Origin: Nitrospirota bacterium | GTDB lineage: Bacteria; NPL-UPA2; JAADIA01 | Assembly: GCA_013151555.1 (NCBI GenBank) | Contig: JAADIA010000080.1 | Span: 1 to 24,647, forward strand | Reading direction: 5' to 3' | Length of the DNA stretch: 24,647 nucleotides | Part shown: positions 1-6,848 of the stretch, one piece after another | How the letters are laid out: every line of letters begins with the position of its first letter | Numbering within the stretch: the first letter of the stretch is position 1 | Translations under genes and position numbers: made by a program | The notes under the pieces: generated by a model | Databases searched by the model: none | What the model saw: the letters and a program-made list of their open reading frames with translations, nothing else | What the model was told of the DNA's origin: nothing

Positions 1-839
1 ACAGAGCCACGGGCAATATCAAAAAATTCTGCCCGCGGACAAAAATCGTTCACATAGATATCGACCAGGCCGAGATTGATAAAATAAAGAAGTCCCATCT
101 CTCTATCAGCGGGGATATCGGTTTGGCTTTAAGACAATTAATTCCCCGGGTTCATTCTGATAAGCGAAAGGAATGGATTTCCCAGGTTGAGAAAATGAGA
201 GCGGGATATCCTTTTGTGATGCCTAAGAGCAAGGATCCTTTGCATCCGATAAACCTTATCCGGAATATAAATGGTCTGGTCGCCCCCGATACGATTATCA
301 CAACCGATGTGGGACAGCACCAGATGTGGGTGGCTCAAAGTTATCCCTTTAAATATCCTCGTACTTTGTTGACCTCCGGGGGGCTGGGAACAATGGGGTT
401 TGGATTGCCGGCAGCGATTGGGGCTGCTTTAACGAATCCTGATAAACGCACTGTTTGTATCAGTGGGGACGGCTCGTTTCTTATGAATATTCAGGAGCTG
501 GCAACCTTAGCGGATTTGAACCTGAAGGTAACTGTTATCATCATGAATAATGGCCACTTGGGTCTTGTTCGTCAACAGCAGGAATTGTTTTATGGTGGGA
601 AATATATTGCTTCCAGGTTTAAGACTAATCCTGATTTTGCCGGGGTGGCTCGGGATTTTGGTATTCAAAGTTATGATCTGGCAGAAACGAATCAACCTAT
701 GAAGATTTTGGCCAAAGCCCTATCGGAACCGGGACCATGTGTTGTCAATGTGCCCATAAACTGTGCGGAAAATGTTCTGCCTATTGTTCCGCCCGGGGCC
801 GCAAATAATGAAATGATCGGAGGAGATGAAGATGCCTAA
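1..839 (+). CDS. ilvB: Acetolactate synthase large (catalytic) subunit, 3' part only
   Basis: This is the C-terminal part (about 279 codons) of the thiamine-diphosphate enzyme that condenses two pyruvates to acetolactate, or pyruvate and 2-oxobutyrate to acetohydroxybutyrate, in branched-chain amino acid synthesis. The reading frame is open from base 3 and enters from outside the window. The ThDP-binding motif GDGSF...NN is present (about 463-555), followed by LGLVRQQQELFYGG. The tail, with PGP and VPPGAANNEMIGG, resembles E. coli IlvB more than the longer IlvI or AlsS types. The stop at 837-839 overlaps the start of ilvN, so the two subunits are probably translationally coupled. The amino terminus and promoter lie upstream of the window. 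Confidence 0.95.
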   Translation, partial: RATGNIKKFCPRTKIVHIDIDQAEIDKIKKSHLSISGDIGLALRQLIPRVHSDKRKEWISQVEKMRAGYPFVMPKSKDPLHPINLIRNINGLVAPDTIITTDVGQHQMWVAQSYPFKYPRTLLTSGGLGTMGFGLPAAIGAALTNPDKRTVCISGDGSFLMNIQELATLADLNLKVTVIIMNNGHLGLVRQQQELFYGGKYIASRFKTNPDFAGVARDFGIQSYDLAETNQPMKILAKALSEPGPCVVNVPINCAENVLPIVPPGAANNEMIGGDEDA

Positions 840-1128
840 GATATCCAGCGCTATTATTGAATTGACCGTTCAAAACCATCCCGGGGTTATGTCCCATATT
901 ACGGGGTTATTTTCCCGGCGGGGATTTAATATGGAAGCAATTTTATGTGCTCCCATCGGCGAGGGTGGAAAAAGCCGGATGTATCTATTGGTTGAAAGTG
1001 ACGGACGCATTGAGCAGATAATCAAGCAATTACATAAGCTCTATGATGTCTTGAAGGTCACTTTACGCGAAGATTATGATTATACTTTGTTTAACAGGTT
1101 GCATGAACTTATTAAAGGTGAGGAATAG
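832..1128 (+). CDS. ilvN: Acetolactate synthase small regulatory subunit, short IlvN type
   Basis: This is the regulatory partner of ilvB, 98 residues and essentially one ACT domain (ELTVQNHPGVMSHITGLFSRRGFN). It lacks the extra C-terminal domain of the roughly 160-residue IlvH proteins, so it matches the E. coli IlvN length class. ACT domains of this family bind valine or a related end product and mediate feedback inhibition. Two ATGs are possible, at 826 and 832. The GGAGGAG at 819-825 abuts the first but lies 6 nt from the second, so I choose 832 (MPKISSA). Its start lies inside the last codons of ilvB. No ilvC follows, so the operon ends here. Confidence 0.93.
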   Translation: MPKISSAIIELTVQNHPGVMSHITGLFSRRGFNMEAILCAPIGEGGKSRMYLLVESDGRIEQIIKQLHKLYDVLKVTLREDYDYTLFNRLHELIKGEE

Positions 1129-1255
1129 TCCCTTGCCAAAGGAACCCGCTCAAAATTCTCATGTGTGTGGTAGATTATTTGCTGTTTCGATGGTATGATG
1201 AGAAGAGAAATCGAGAGATATTATTATAACTGAACACCCGATTGGAGGGATCTCG

Positions 1256-2893
1256 TTGTCTCAGGATTCACATCAAGAACTGGTTAATAAAATTATTGAA
1301 GCTACCGACGCGGCGATTTGGGTTCTGGCAACCCGGCCGGAAGGAGCAGGTGTTTCCTTCCCCGAAATTGAATGTCTGGGAAAATTACAACAACGCTATG
1401 GGCGCGAGTTCCCGGTTCTGAACGATCAGAGCGAATTTTGGGAAACCCTGTGGCTTTGTACTGACCGGGTGCGTCAGCAATGGGACCGGATTGAGAAGTT
1501 AGCCCGCCGCACCGGGCCCGGGGTTCTGGAAAGGCTGCAACCGCTACTGGATGAGCAACGCCACGCGCTTTATCAGTGGGCTCGCCGTTTCATCACCGAG
1601 CATGCCCCGGTCTGTCCCCGGGTCGCCCATTTCGAGCTGGGCATTTCCCCTCTCAGACCGGATTGCCGCGGTCTCCACGAGCGTTTGGAAGGGCTCTACG
1701 AATCGGTCAAACGTATCGGTCGGTTCCCCACCGTGGAAGAAGGACTGGCTTTGCCGGAAGACCGGGTCAACATCGGCCTGATTTACGGGGGCGGCTGGAA
1801 CGTGAGCACCTTCAGCGTGCTGCGCGAGGCAGCGCATTTCCCGGGGATGAATACCTTTGTCGCTTTTGATCACGCGGGTGCCGACCTCTTCGGGCATGCG
1901 GGAGGGCGCGTAGTCCGTCTGGCTCCGGCGGGTCTGGTTCGAAGGTCCGGCAGGGAGGGTGAGGAGTATCTCCTGGCAACTTTCCGCAAGCCGCCGGTTC
2001 TGCATTTTGCTTTCCCTTACCAGTGGACCGGTACTCCACCTCATGAGCTCGGGCTGCCGATTCTGCGTTCGGACCTGACCCTGGAAATCGTGGATGATAA
2101 ATTGACTACTTCGCAGGCCCTTGCCTGGTATATGCAGACCTCGGGGGTACAACTCCCCCTGCCCCGGGAAAGGGGAATCCGTCAGGTACCGGGGCCGGTC
2201 GACCTTGATGCTCTGGCACACAGGGTGGCGGAAGCGCTCAATAGTCTGGAAGCGGAGGGTGTGGAAGAGGTGGTAGTCAAGCCGTCTTTTGGGGAGCAGT
2301 CTCAAGGCGTGCGCTATTTTTCCCTTTCAGGCGCGCGTCAGTCTGTTATTGAATATGCTGTCCGGCTTGGGTTGGAATACGATGTGGTAATCCAGGAACG
2401 GATTCGTCCGCCCGGAGGGGTTGATTTCGACTGGCGCGTGCTTGTGGCTCTCTCTCCGCAGGGTGAGCCGACGGTGGTGGGGCGTTTTGCCCGCAGGCGC
2501 CGGGGCGAAGATATTGAAATGGTAGCCGAGCGCGAGATGCCGGAGAGAGTCGGGATTACGGGAAAGGAAGCTGAGGCCTTGCTGGACAGGTTGAATGAGG
2601 TATCGCTCCATGCCTTCCGTGCGGTTGCCGGCTATGCTTTAGCCCGGCGGGATTTTCCCTGGCGCCCGTTGGGGGGCAATTCCTATGCCTTACCCTACTT
2701 GCTTGGTATCGATTTGATCGGTGAGGCGCGCATTATGGAGATTAACGGCCACGAGGTGGCCGGTATGTGGACGGATGACCGGCTCTACCCGGAAACACGC
2801 GGCAGGTGCAACCGGGTAGTCCTCGAATCGGCCCAGGTTGCTGCCAGGGATTATCAGGTTGCCCTGATGGCCACTGACAACTTTTGCCTTTAG
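1256..2893 (+). CDS. Large ATP-grasp-fold protein of unknown substrate
   Basis: This 545-residue protein starts at TTG (1256), with TTGGAGGGA 5 nt upstream. The C-terminal half looks like an ATP-grasp ligase. A VVVKPSFGEQSQGV segment (about residue 340) is the nucleotide-binding lysine/glycine loop. QERIRPP...FDWRVLVAL follows, and IMEINGHEVAGMW (about residue 494) supplies the acidic/Asn Mg-binding motif. The first 160 residues are helical and unrecognised. The middle (NIGLIYGGGWNVSTF) may be a pre-ATP-grasp domain. ATP-grasp enzymes join a carboxylate to an amine through an acyl phosphate. It converges on the minus-strand aminomutase operon, shares its GC-rich look and may act in the same pathway (inference). 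Distant similarity to YheC/D or glutathionylspermidine-type ligases is possible but not shown. Confidence 0.75.
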   Translation: MSQDSHQELVNKIIEATDAAIWVLATRPEGAGVSFPEIECLGKLQQRYGREFPVLNDQSEFWETLWLCTDRVRQQWDRIEKLARRTGPGVLERLQPLLDEQRHALYQWARRFITEHAPVCPRVAHFELGISPLRPDCRGLHERLEGLYESVKRIGRFPTVEEGLALPEDRVNIGLIYGGGWNVSTFSVLREAAHFPGMNTFVAFDHAGADLFGHAGGRVVRLAPAGLVRRSGREGEEYLLATFRKPPVLHFAFPYQWTGTPPHELGLPILRSDLTLEIVDDKLTTSQALAWYMQTSGVQLPLPRERGIRQVPGPVDLDALAHRVAEALNSLEAEGVEEVVVKPSFGEQSQGVRYFSLSGARQSVIEYAVRLGLEYDVVIQERIRPPGGVDFDWRVLVALSPQGEPTVVGRFARRRRGEDIEMVAEREMPERVGITGKEAEALLDRLNEVSLHAFRAVAGYALARRDFPWRPLGGNSYALPYLLGIDLIGEARIMEINGHEVAGMWTDDRLYPETRGRCNRVVLESAQVAARDYQVALMATDNFCL

Positions 2894-2989
2894 CCTGATA
2901 GAAGAGAAAATCGCCCTTTAGACGGTGACAAAAGTTTGAGGTAAGGACCAAGTGGTATCTGAAGCTTAAGGTGAGGTCTCCAAGAGGGT

Positions 2990-3910
2990 TTATGCTAACC
3001 CGACCCGGTACTTGCGCAAAAGGTGATGGGGATAATAGGACTTCTTCGCTTGCCTGAGGCCGGGTAACCCCAGATCCTGTTCCCGGTTAATCCATTTAAA
3101 TCCTGCTGCGGTATGTCTTGCAAACTCCTGGTTGATAACCGCATACGCCCCGGGCAATGAGTTGTTGGCCTTTTCGACGCGGGTAACAAAAGTGTCCTGA
3201 TTAAGGGGCTCTCCGAGGGCAAAGGCCACGATGTCACCTTCGCTGACCAGGGCACCTCCCCGGAGACCGAGCCACTGATAATTGGTGAGCACGGAAACCG
3301 TTGTCTCTACCTCTCGCCGAAGTCCGGGGAGATGGTGTTTGGGATGTTTTTCGAGCCAGTCCCGGCAGAACCGAGCGCATTCCTCCGCGAGGGAGGGGTT
3401 GAGGTCTTGATATCGGGCTTCGGGAAAAGTCTTCCGGAACTGCTGGATGTGGTTACGCTTTCTGTGAAGGAGGCGTCCGGGTAGTTTACGCAGTTTTTCC
3501 CCGGCATAGACGTAATCGGCTCGTTCGTGTTCTTCGGTTATGGTGATGTCGCTCTGCTCCGCCAGCCGTTCGGCTAAGGCCTGTGGTACCCGGGCGAAGG
3601 TAGCAGCGGGAATATCTTTGGCCTCTTTGAGGGCCGCCGGAATCAGGAGAGCTGCCTCTTCGAGATTTGAAATGAGGGGCGGTAGCAGGTGGGATTTCCC
3701 GGTTGCCGGGGCCTCGTTCAGCAGAATAATGGTTCCCCGAAAGCGGGCCAGGCGGCAGTGGGTGTAGGAGCGCCAGATCCACTGATAGGCAAAGGTGAAC
3801 TCACTGATCTCGGGTTGTGCCGCCTCGAAAGCGGCCTGAAGTAGTCCCTTATGTTCCCGGCCGAGCGGCGTGAATTGCGGATACTCGGGCAATTCGCTCC
3901 GTTCGGACAT
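2990..3910 (-). CDS. DUF2156 protein (LPG_synthase_C-like, GNAT fold), putative aminoacyl transferase
   Basis: The protein resembles the soluble C-terminal domain of MprF-type lysylphosphatidylglycerol synthases and stand-alone DUF2156 proteins. Recognisable parts are ISEFTFAYQWIWR near the N terminus, then RKLPGRLLHRKRNHIQQF, LTNYQWLGLRGGALV, and the end pattern NREQDLGLPGLRQAKKSY with a KYRV tail. Family members move an aminoacyl group from tRNA to a lipid or small molecule; the acceptor here is unknown. No membrane segments are visible, so it should be cytoplasmic. An upstream ATG at 3991 would add 27 low-complexity residues and has no clear ribosome site. The ATG at 3910 has GGGAG just upstream, so I use it (306 residues). 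It is the last gene of the operon, 87 nt after the aminomutase. Confidence 0.82.
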   Translation of the reverse strand: MSERSELPEYPQFTPLGREHKGLLQAAFEAAQPEISEFTFAYQWIWRSYTHCRLARFRGTIILLNEAPATGKSHLLPPLISNLEEAALLIPAALKEAKDIPAATFARVPQALAERLAEQSDITITEEHERADYVYAGEKLRKLPGRLLHRKRNHIQQFRKTFPEARYQDLNPSLAEECARFCRDWLEKHPKHHLPGLRREVETTVSVLTNYQWLGLRGGALVSEGDIVAFALGEPLNQDTFVTRVEKANNSLPGAYAVINQEFARHTAAGFKWINREQDLGLPGLRQAKKSYYPHHLLRKYRVGLA

Positions 3911-3997
3911 AGTTTCTCCCGGACCATTCTCGGCAGGCGGCTCTACTCCGGGTTCGGTTTGACGGGTGCCTCTGTTGGCGGGAGTCGGCATCGTTGG

Positions 3998-5137
3998 CTA
4001 CAACCTGTCGGAACTGCAGGCGCAGGATGCCGAGGGTTGCGGCATTTCTTGCGGTTGGGAAACATTCTGCTCCTCGGGAGGATTCTCTTCCCGCCAAATG
4101 TTGCCGTTATAAGTGCAGAGAACCATTTTGTTACCTTCTCGGCCTACCACGTAGGAGGGGGCAATCGGTATCTTGCCATAGGGGGTATCGAGTACGTACT
4201 TGGGAACGGCAAGTCCCGAGGTGTAACCCTGCAGGCCGCGCATAATTTTGAGACCGCGTTCAATAGGCGTGCGCAGATGCCGGGTCCCCGTAAGTGTTTG
4301 GCACTGGTAAATATAATAAGGCCGCACCCGGATACGCATTAGTTGTTGGCAAAGCTTTTTCATGGTGGGCAAATTGTCGTTGATACCTCGTAAGAGAACC
4401 GACTGGTTCCCCAGGGGGATCCCGGCTGAAGCCAGACGGGCGCAGGCCTGTTCGGCCTCCGGAGTAATCTCCCGGGGATGGTTAAACTGGGTATTAAGGT
4501 AGATAGGGTGATATTTTTCCAGCATCTTGCACAACTCCGGCGTGATACGCTGTGGCAGGGTGCAGGGAGCCCGTGAGCCGATACGGATTACCTCGACTGA
4601 GGGAATGGCATGAAGGCGCCGGATGATATCCTCGAGACGGTCGTCAGGCATCATTAGCGGGTCACCTCCGGTCAGCAGAACGTCGCGGATTTCGGCATGT
4701 TCGCGGATATACCGGATGCCTGCGGCAACCTTATCGTCGGAAAATTCCCGGTCCGGTTTTCCCACCATTGTTTCTTTACGCAGGCAATGCCGGCAGTAGG
4801 TCGGGCACCGGTTACCTATGCAGAAGGCGACCCGGTCGGGATAGACTCTGATGACCAGTTCAACCGGGGCGTGTTTTTCCTCATCAAGCGGGTCAGCCAC
4901 CCCGGCATCGTCGAAGAGTTCTTCGGCTGTGGGCACAACCTGCATCCGGATGGGACAATGCCGGTCCGTACGGTCTATCAGTCCGGCGAAATAGGGCGTG
5001 ATTGCCCAGGTGAACCGGAAACTTGCCTCCTTAATGCTCACGCGTTCTTCTTTTGTCAGATCTGTGTACTTCTCCAACTGCTCCAGCGTGGTGATCCGGT
5101 TGGCTAACTGCCAATTCCAATCGTTCCAATCTTTCAT
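3998..5137 (-). CDS. KamA-family radical SAM/PLP aminomutase
   Basis: A 379-residue member of the lysine 2,3-aminomutase family, which moves an alpha-amino group to the beta carbon using SAM, a 4Fe-4S cluster and PLP. The cluster motif CPTYCRHC gives C111, C115 and C118, with R120 matching the carboxylate-binding Arg of the Clostridium enzyme. PLP should be held by K322 in DTPYGKIP. Of the two aspartates that grip the side-chain amine of lysine in the classical enzyme (293 and 330), the second is kept as D317 but the first is Gln (Q280, in YIYQCQTLTG). The 37-residue spacing is identical, which supports the alignment. The substrate may therefore not be lysine. The C-terminal tail is short and contains CAC. 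It lies 13 nt after the ligase stop, in one operon. Confidence 0.92.
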   Translation of the reverse strand: MKDWNDWNWQLANRITTLEQLEKYTDLTKEERVSIKEASFRFTWAITPYFAGLIDRTDRHCPIRMQVVPTAEELFDDAGVADPLDEEKHAPVELVIRVYPDRVAFCIGNRCPTYCRHCLRKETMVGKPDREFSDDKVAAGIRYIREHAEIRDVLLTGGDPLMMPDDRLEDIIRRLHAIPSVEVIRIGSRAPCTLPQRITPELCKMLEKYHPIYLNTQFNHPREITPEAEQACARLASAGIPLGNQSVLLRGINDNLPTMKKLCQQLMRIRVRPYYIYQCQTLTGTRHLRTPIERGLKIMRGLQGYTSGLAVPKYVLDTPYGKIPIAPSYVVGREGNKMVLCTYNGNIWREENPPEEQNVSQPQEMPQPSASCACSSDRL

Positions 5138-5150
5138 TTTCCTTAGTCTC

Positions 5151-6167
5151 CTAAACCGTTTGTTCCGACATCCTGATTTGAAGAGGAGGTCTGTTTTGAT
5201 AATTAGGTCTCCGTTGCCGGGCCCAGTCGATAATTTGACCGATAAGCTGTTGGTACGATAGTCCCGCTACTGCTGCCTGGTAGGGGAAGATACTGTAATA
5301 GGGCGAAAGACCGGGCAGAGGATTAATCTCCAGAAAATTCGGCCGGCCGTCATCATCGAGTTTGAAGTCCACGCGGGCCAGGTCACGGCATGCCAGAATG
5401 GTGAATATTTTTAAGCCCATCCAGCGCAGCTCTTCGGCAAGATTTTCCGGAATTTCAGCCGGACAGATCAGCTCCCTTTGGTGGTCATGTTTTTCCTCAT
5501 AAGGATAAAAGTTCCGGCGGCTGCGGATCTCAACAACCGGGAGGAGCCGGGGCTTTTCGTTGCCGATGATTCCCACGCAGAATTCTCTTCCGGGAGCGAA
5601 TTCCTCTACCAGGCAATCCTGCTCGTACGTCTCCAGTATCCAGGCCACCCGGCGTTGGAGTTGGTCCCGCGTTTCGATGCGGGAGGTGGAGCGGATGCCC
5701 ATACTCGAACCTTCCGCGTTTGGTTTGACGAAAAGCGGACATTTCAGGTCAAGGTTATTCAAGTCTTCTATGCGGTGCACCTTTTTGAATGCCGGAGTGC
5801 GCAGCCCCCCGGCCGAGGCGAGCGTTTTCGTCAAGGCCTTATCCAAACTCATGGCGAGACTAAGTCCGTCTGAACCTGTGTAGGGAATACCAAGATGGTC
5901 GAGCCACGCGGGCACGATAGATTCGCGTGCCGGGCCCCGGATGCCCTCGGCTATGTTAAATACCAGATCGGGTTTCAGCTGGCGGATCTGCCCGGGAAAG
6001 TCCTCGGTGAGGTTTATTCCGACGGCCTTGTGTCCGCAGGCGCGAATAGCTTGCAGCAGGACCTCAATTGTGCGGTTACTCTCGTATTCTGCCCCGATAT
6101 CTTCCGGCAGGGGTTCCCCTGCAGATTCAGGGCCAAGCGGTTCATCGTAAACAAGCACGACTTTCAT
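5151..6167 (-). CDS. D-alanine-D-alanine-ligase-like ATP-grasp enzyme
   Basis: The 338-residue protein has the full ATP-grasp order of the Ddl family. DLVFNIAEGIRGPARES and IPYTGSD lie in the N-terminal domain, SLDKALTKTL at about residue 107, LFVKPNAEGSSMGI with K148, LVEEFAPGREF, ARVDFKLDDDGRP, and the Mg-binding EINPLPGLSP (E280, N282). Canonical Ddl enzymes have an E-V/I-N-T-x-P-G-x-T end with serine and leucine landmarks; here it is INPLPGLSPYYSIFP. Its place between a regulator and an aminomutase also argues for a dedicated ligase and against housekeeping cell-wall Ddl. The likely reaction is ATP-dependent dipeptide or amide formation, with substrates unknown. Its start overlaps the regulator stop as ATGA (6164-6167), indicating translational coupling. 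Confidence 0.88.
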   Translation of the reverse strand: MKVVLVYDEPLGPESAGEPLPEDIGAEYESNRTIEVLLQAIRACGHKAVGINLTEDFPGQIRQLKPDLVFNIAEGIRGPARESIVPAWLDHLGIPYTGSDGLSLAMSLDKALTKTLASAGGLRTPAFKKVHRIEDLNNLDLKCPLFVKPNAEGSSMGIRSTSRIETRDQLQRRVAWILETYEQDCLVEEFAPGREFCVGIIGNEKPRLLPVVEIRSRRNFYPYEEKHDHQRELICPAEIPENLAEELRWMGLKIFTILACRDLARVDFKLDDDGRPNFLEINPLPGLSPYYSIFPYQAAVAGLSYQQLIGQIIDWARQRRPNYQNRPPLQIRMSEQTV

Positions 6168-6517
6168 GTTCGGGACCTATCCGGTTTAAGCGGAGAGCTT
6201 TCTTCCGGGTCGGGGACTACCCTTTTTTGTTCTTCGTCGCAGAAGTTGGCAAGATATTCCTGAACTTGCGCGAACGCCTCAGAAACCCGCCAGTAATAGA
6301 CACTGCAGCAAGACTTGCGACAGTTTACCAATCCCGCTTCTTTTAAGATGAGAAGGTGTCGGGACATGTTAGGCTGTGAGCCCCCCATCTCTTTGACTAA
6401 ATCGCCCACATTATACATTTCCTCACATCTCGGTTGCGAGGGTAAGAGACAGAGAATCTTAATCCTGGTCACATCCCCTATCGCCTTGAAAATCTTTGCC
6501 TGTGTTTCAATATCCAT
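6164..6517 (-). CDS. ArsR/SmtB-family winged-helix repressor
   Basis: A 117-residue ArsR-type regulator. It has KIFKAIGDVTRIKILCLL, then the recognition helix region SQPNMSRHLLILKEAGLV and the wing with VYYWR. The ATG at 6517 has GGAGG just upstream and is preferred over an upstream ATG at 6541 without a ribosome site. Cysteines are C23, C31, C66, C70, C71 and C93. C31 sits shortly before the DNA-binding helices, near where ArsR proteins carry metal-binding Cys, but there is no CVCDL motif. The C66/C70/C71 set lies at the wing and could be a thiol or metal sensor. It is the first gene of the aminomutase operon and probably autoregulates it. Confidence 0.9.
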   Translation of the reverse strand: MDIETQAKIFKAIGDVTRIKILCLLPSQPRCEEMYNVGDLVKEMGGSQPNMSRHLLILKEAGLVNCRKSCCSVYYWRVSEAFAQVQEYLANFCDEEQKRVVPDPEESSPLKPDRSRT

Positions 6518-6540
6518 GGTTCCTCCGCCCGACCCATTCA

Positions 6541-6582
6541 TTACAATATTTGCATATTAGCATGTTTCGATAAGGCTGTCAA
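6541..6582 (-). promoter_or_regulatory. Promoter and candidate operator of the aminomutase operon
   Basis: Read on the minus strand there is a perfect -35 TTGACA (6582-6577), a 17-nt spacer and TAATAT as -10 (6559-6554). The -10 lies inside an imperfect dyad TGCTAATATGCA (6562-6551). It also lies in a direct repeat, ATGCTAAT then ATGCAAAT. Such an element over the -10 is where an ArsR-type repressor would be expected to bind. The transcript would start around 6547, about 30 nt before the regulator ATG. Confidence 0.65.
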
Positions 6583-6753
6583 CACTTTTATGTATTCCCG
6601 GCTCCCCGGATAAAATAAAACTTATCGAGGGGAATCTATCCTCGGGCTCATCCTTCTCTTAACTGCCGGCGATGAAACTCTGTGGATTTAGGGGGCTTTT
6701 TTTGAGGTGAGAAAAACACAGCGAGATAATAAGGGTATAGAGCGTTTTTTCCC

Positions 6754-6782
6754 TTGGCAGATTAAACCTGTCTGCTTATAAT
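6754..6782 (+). promoter_or_regulatory. recQ promoter
   Basis: TTGGCA (6754-6759), a 17-nt spacer and a perfect TATAAT (6777-6782) make a strong sigma-70-type promoter. It predicts a 5' leader of about 60 nt before the GTG start. The rest of the 6518-6848 intergenic region holds the divergent ArsR promoter and a small hairpin CGAGG/CCTCG (6626-6644); I see no gene there. Confidence 0.75.
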
Positions 6783-6848
6783 GAATATATTAAAGGGGTG
6801 ACAAAACCCGGTTGCAATATAATAAGCACAAAGCGAAAAGGGGTCAGA

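Noticed and set aside
1544-2305. 253-codon antisense frame inside the ATP-grasp gene
   Set aside because: Fully antisense to a gene with clear motifs, in GC-rich DNA that favours long spurious frames; no domain and no ribosome site seen.
2894-2989. Bidirectional terminator between the convergent genes
   Set aside because: No stem followed by a T-run could be found in this short gap.
2990-3910. Calling the DUF2156 gene the beta-lysine acetyltransferase AblB
   Set aside because: The sequence follows the DUF2156/LPG_synthase_C pattern with its NREQDLGLPGLRQAKKSY end, not the AblB acetyltransferase pattern.
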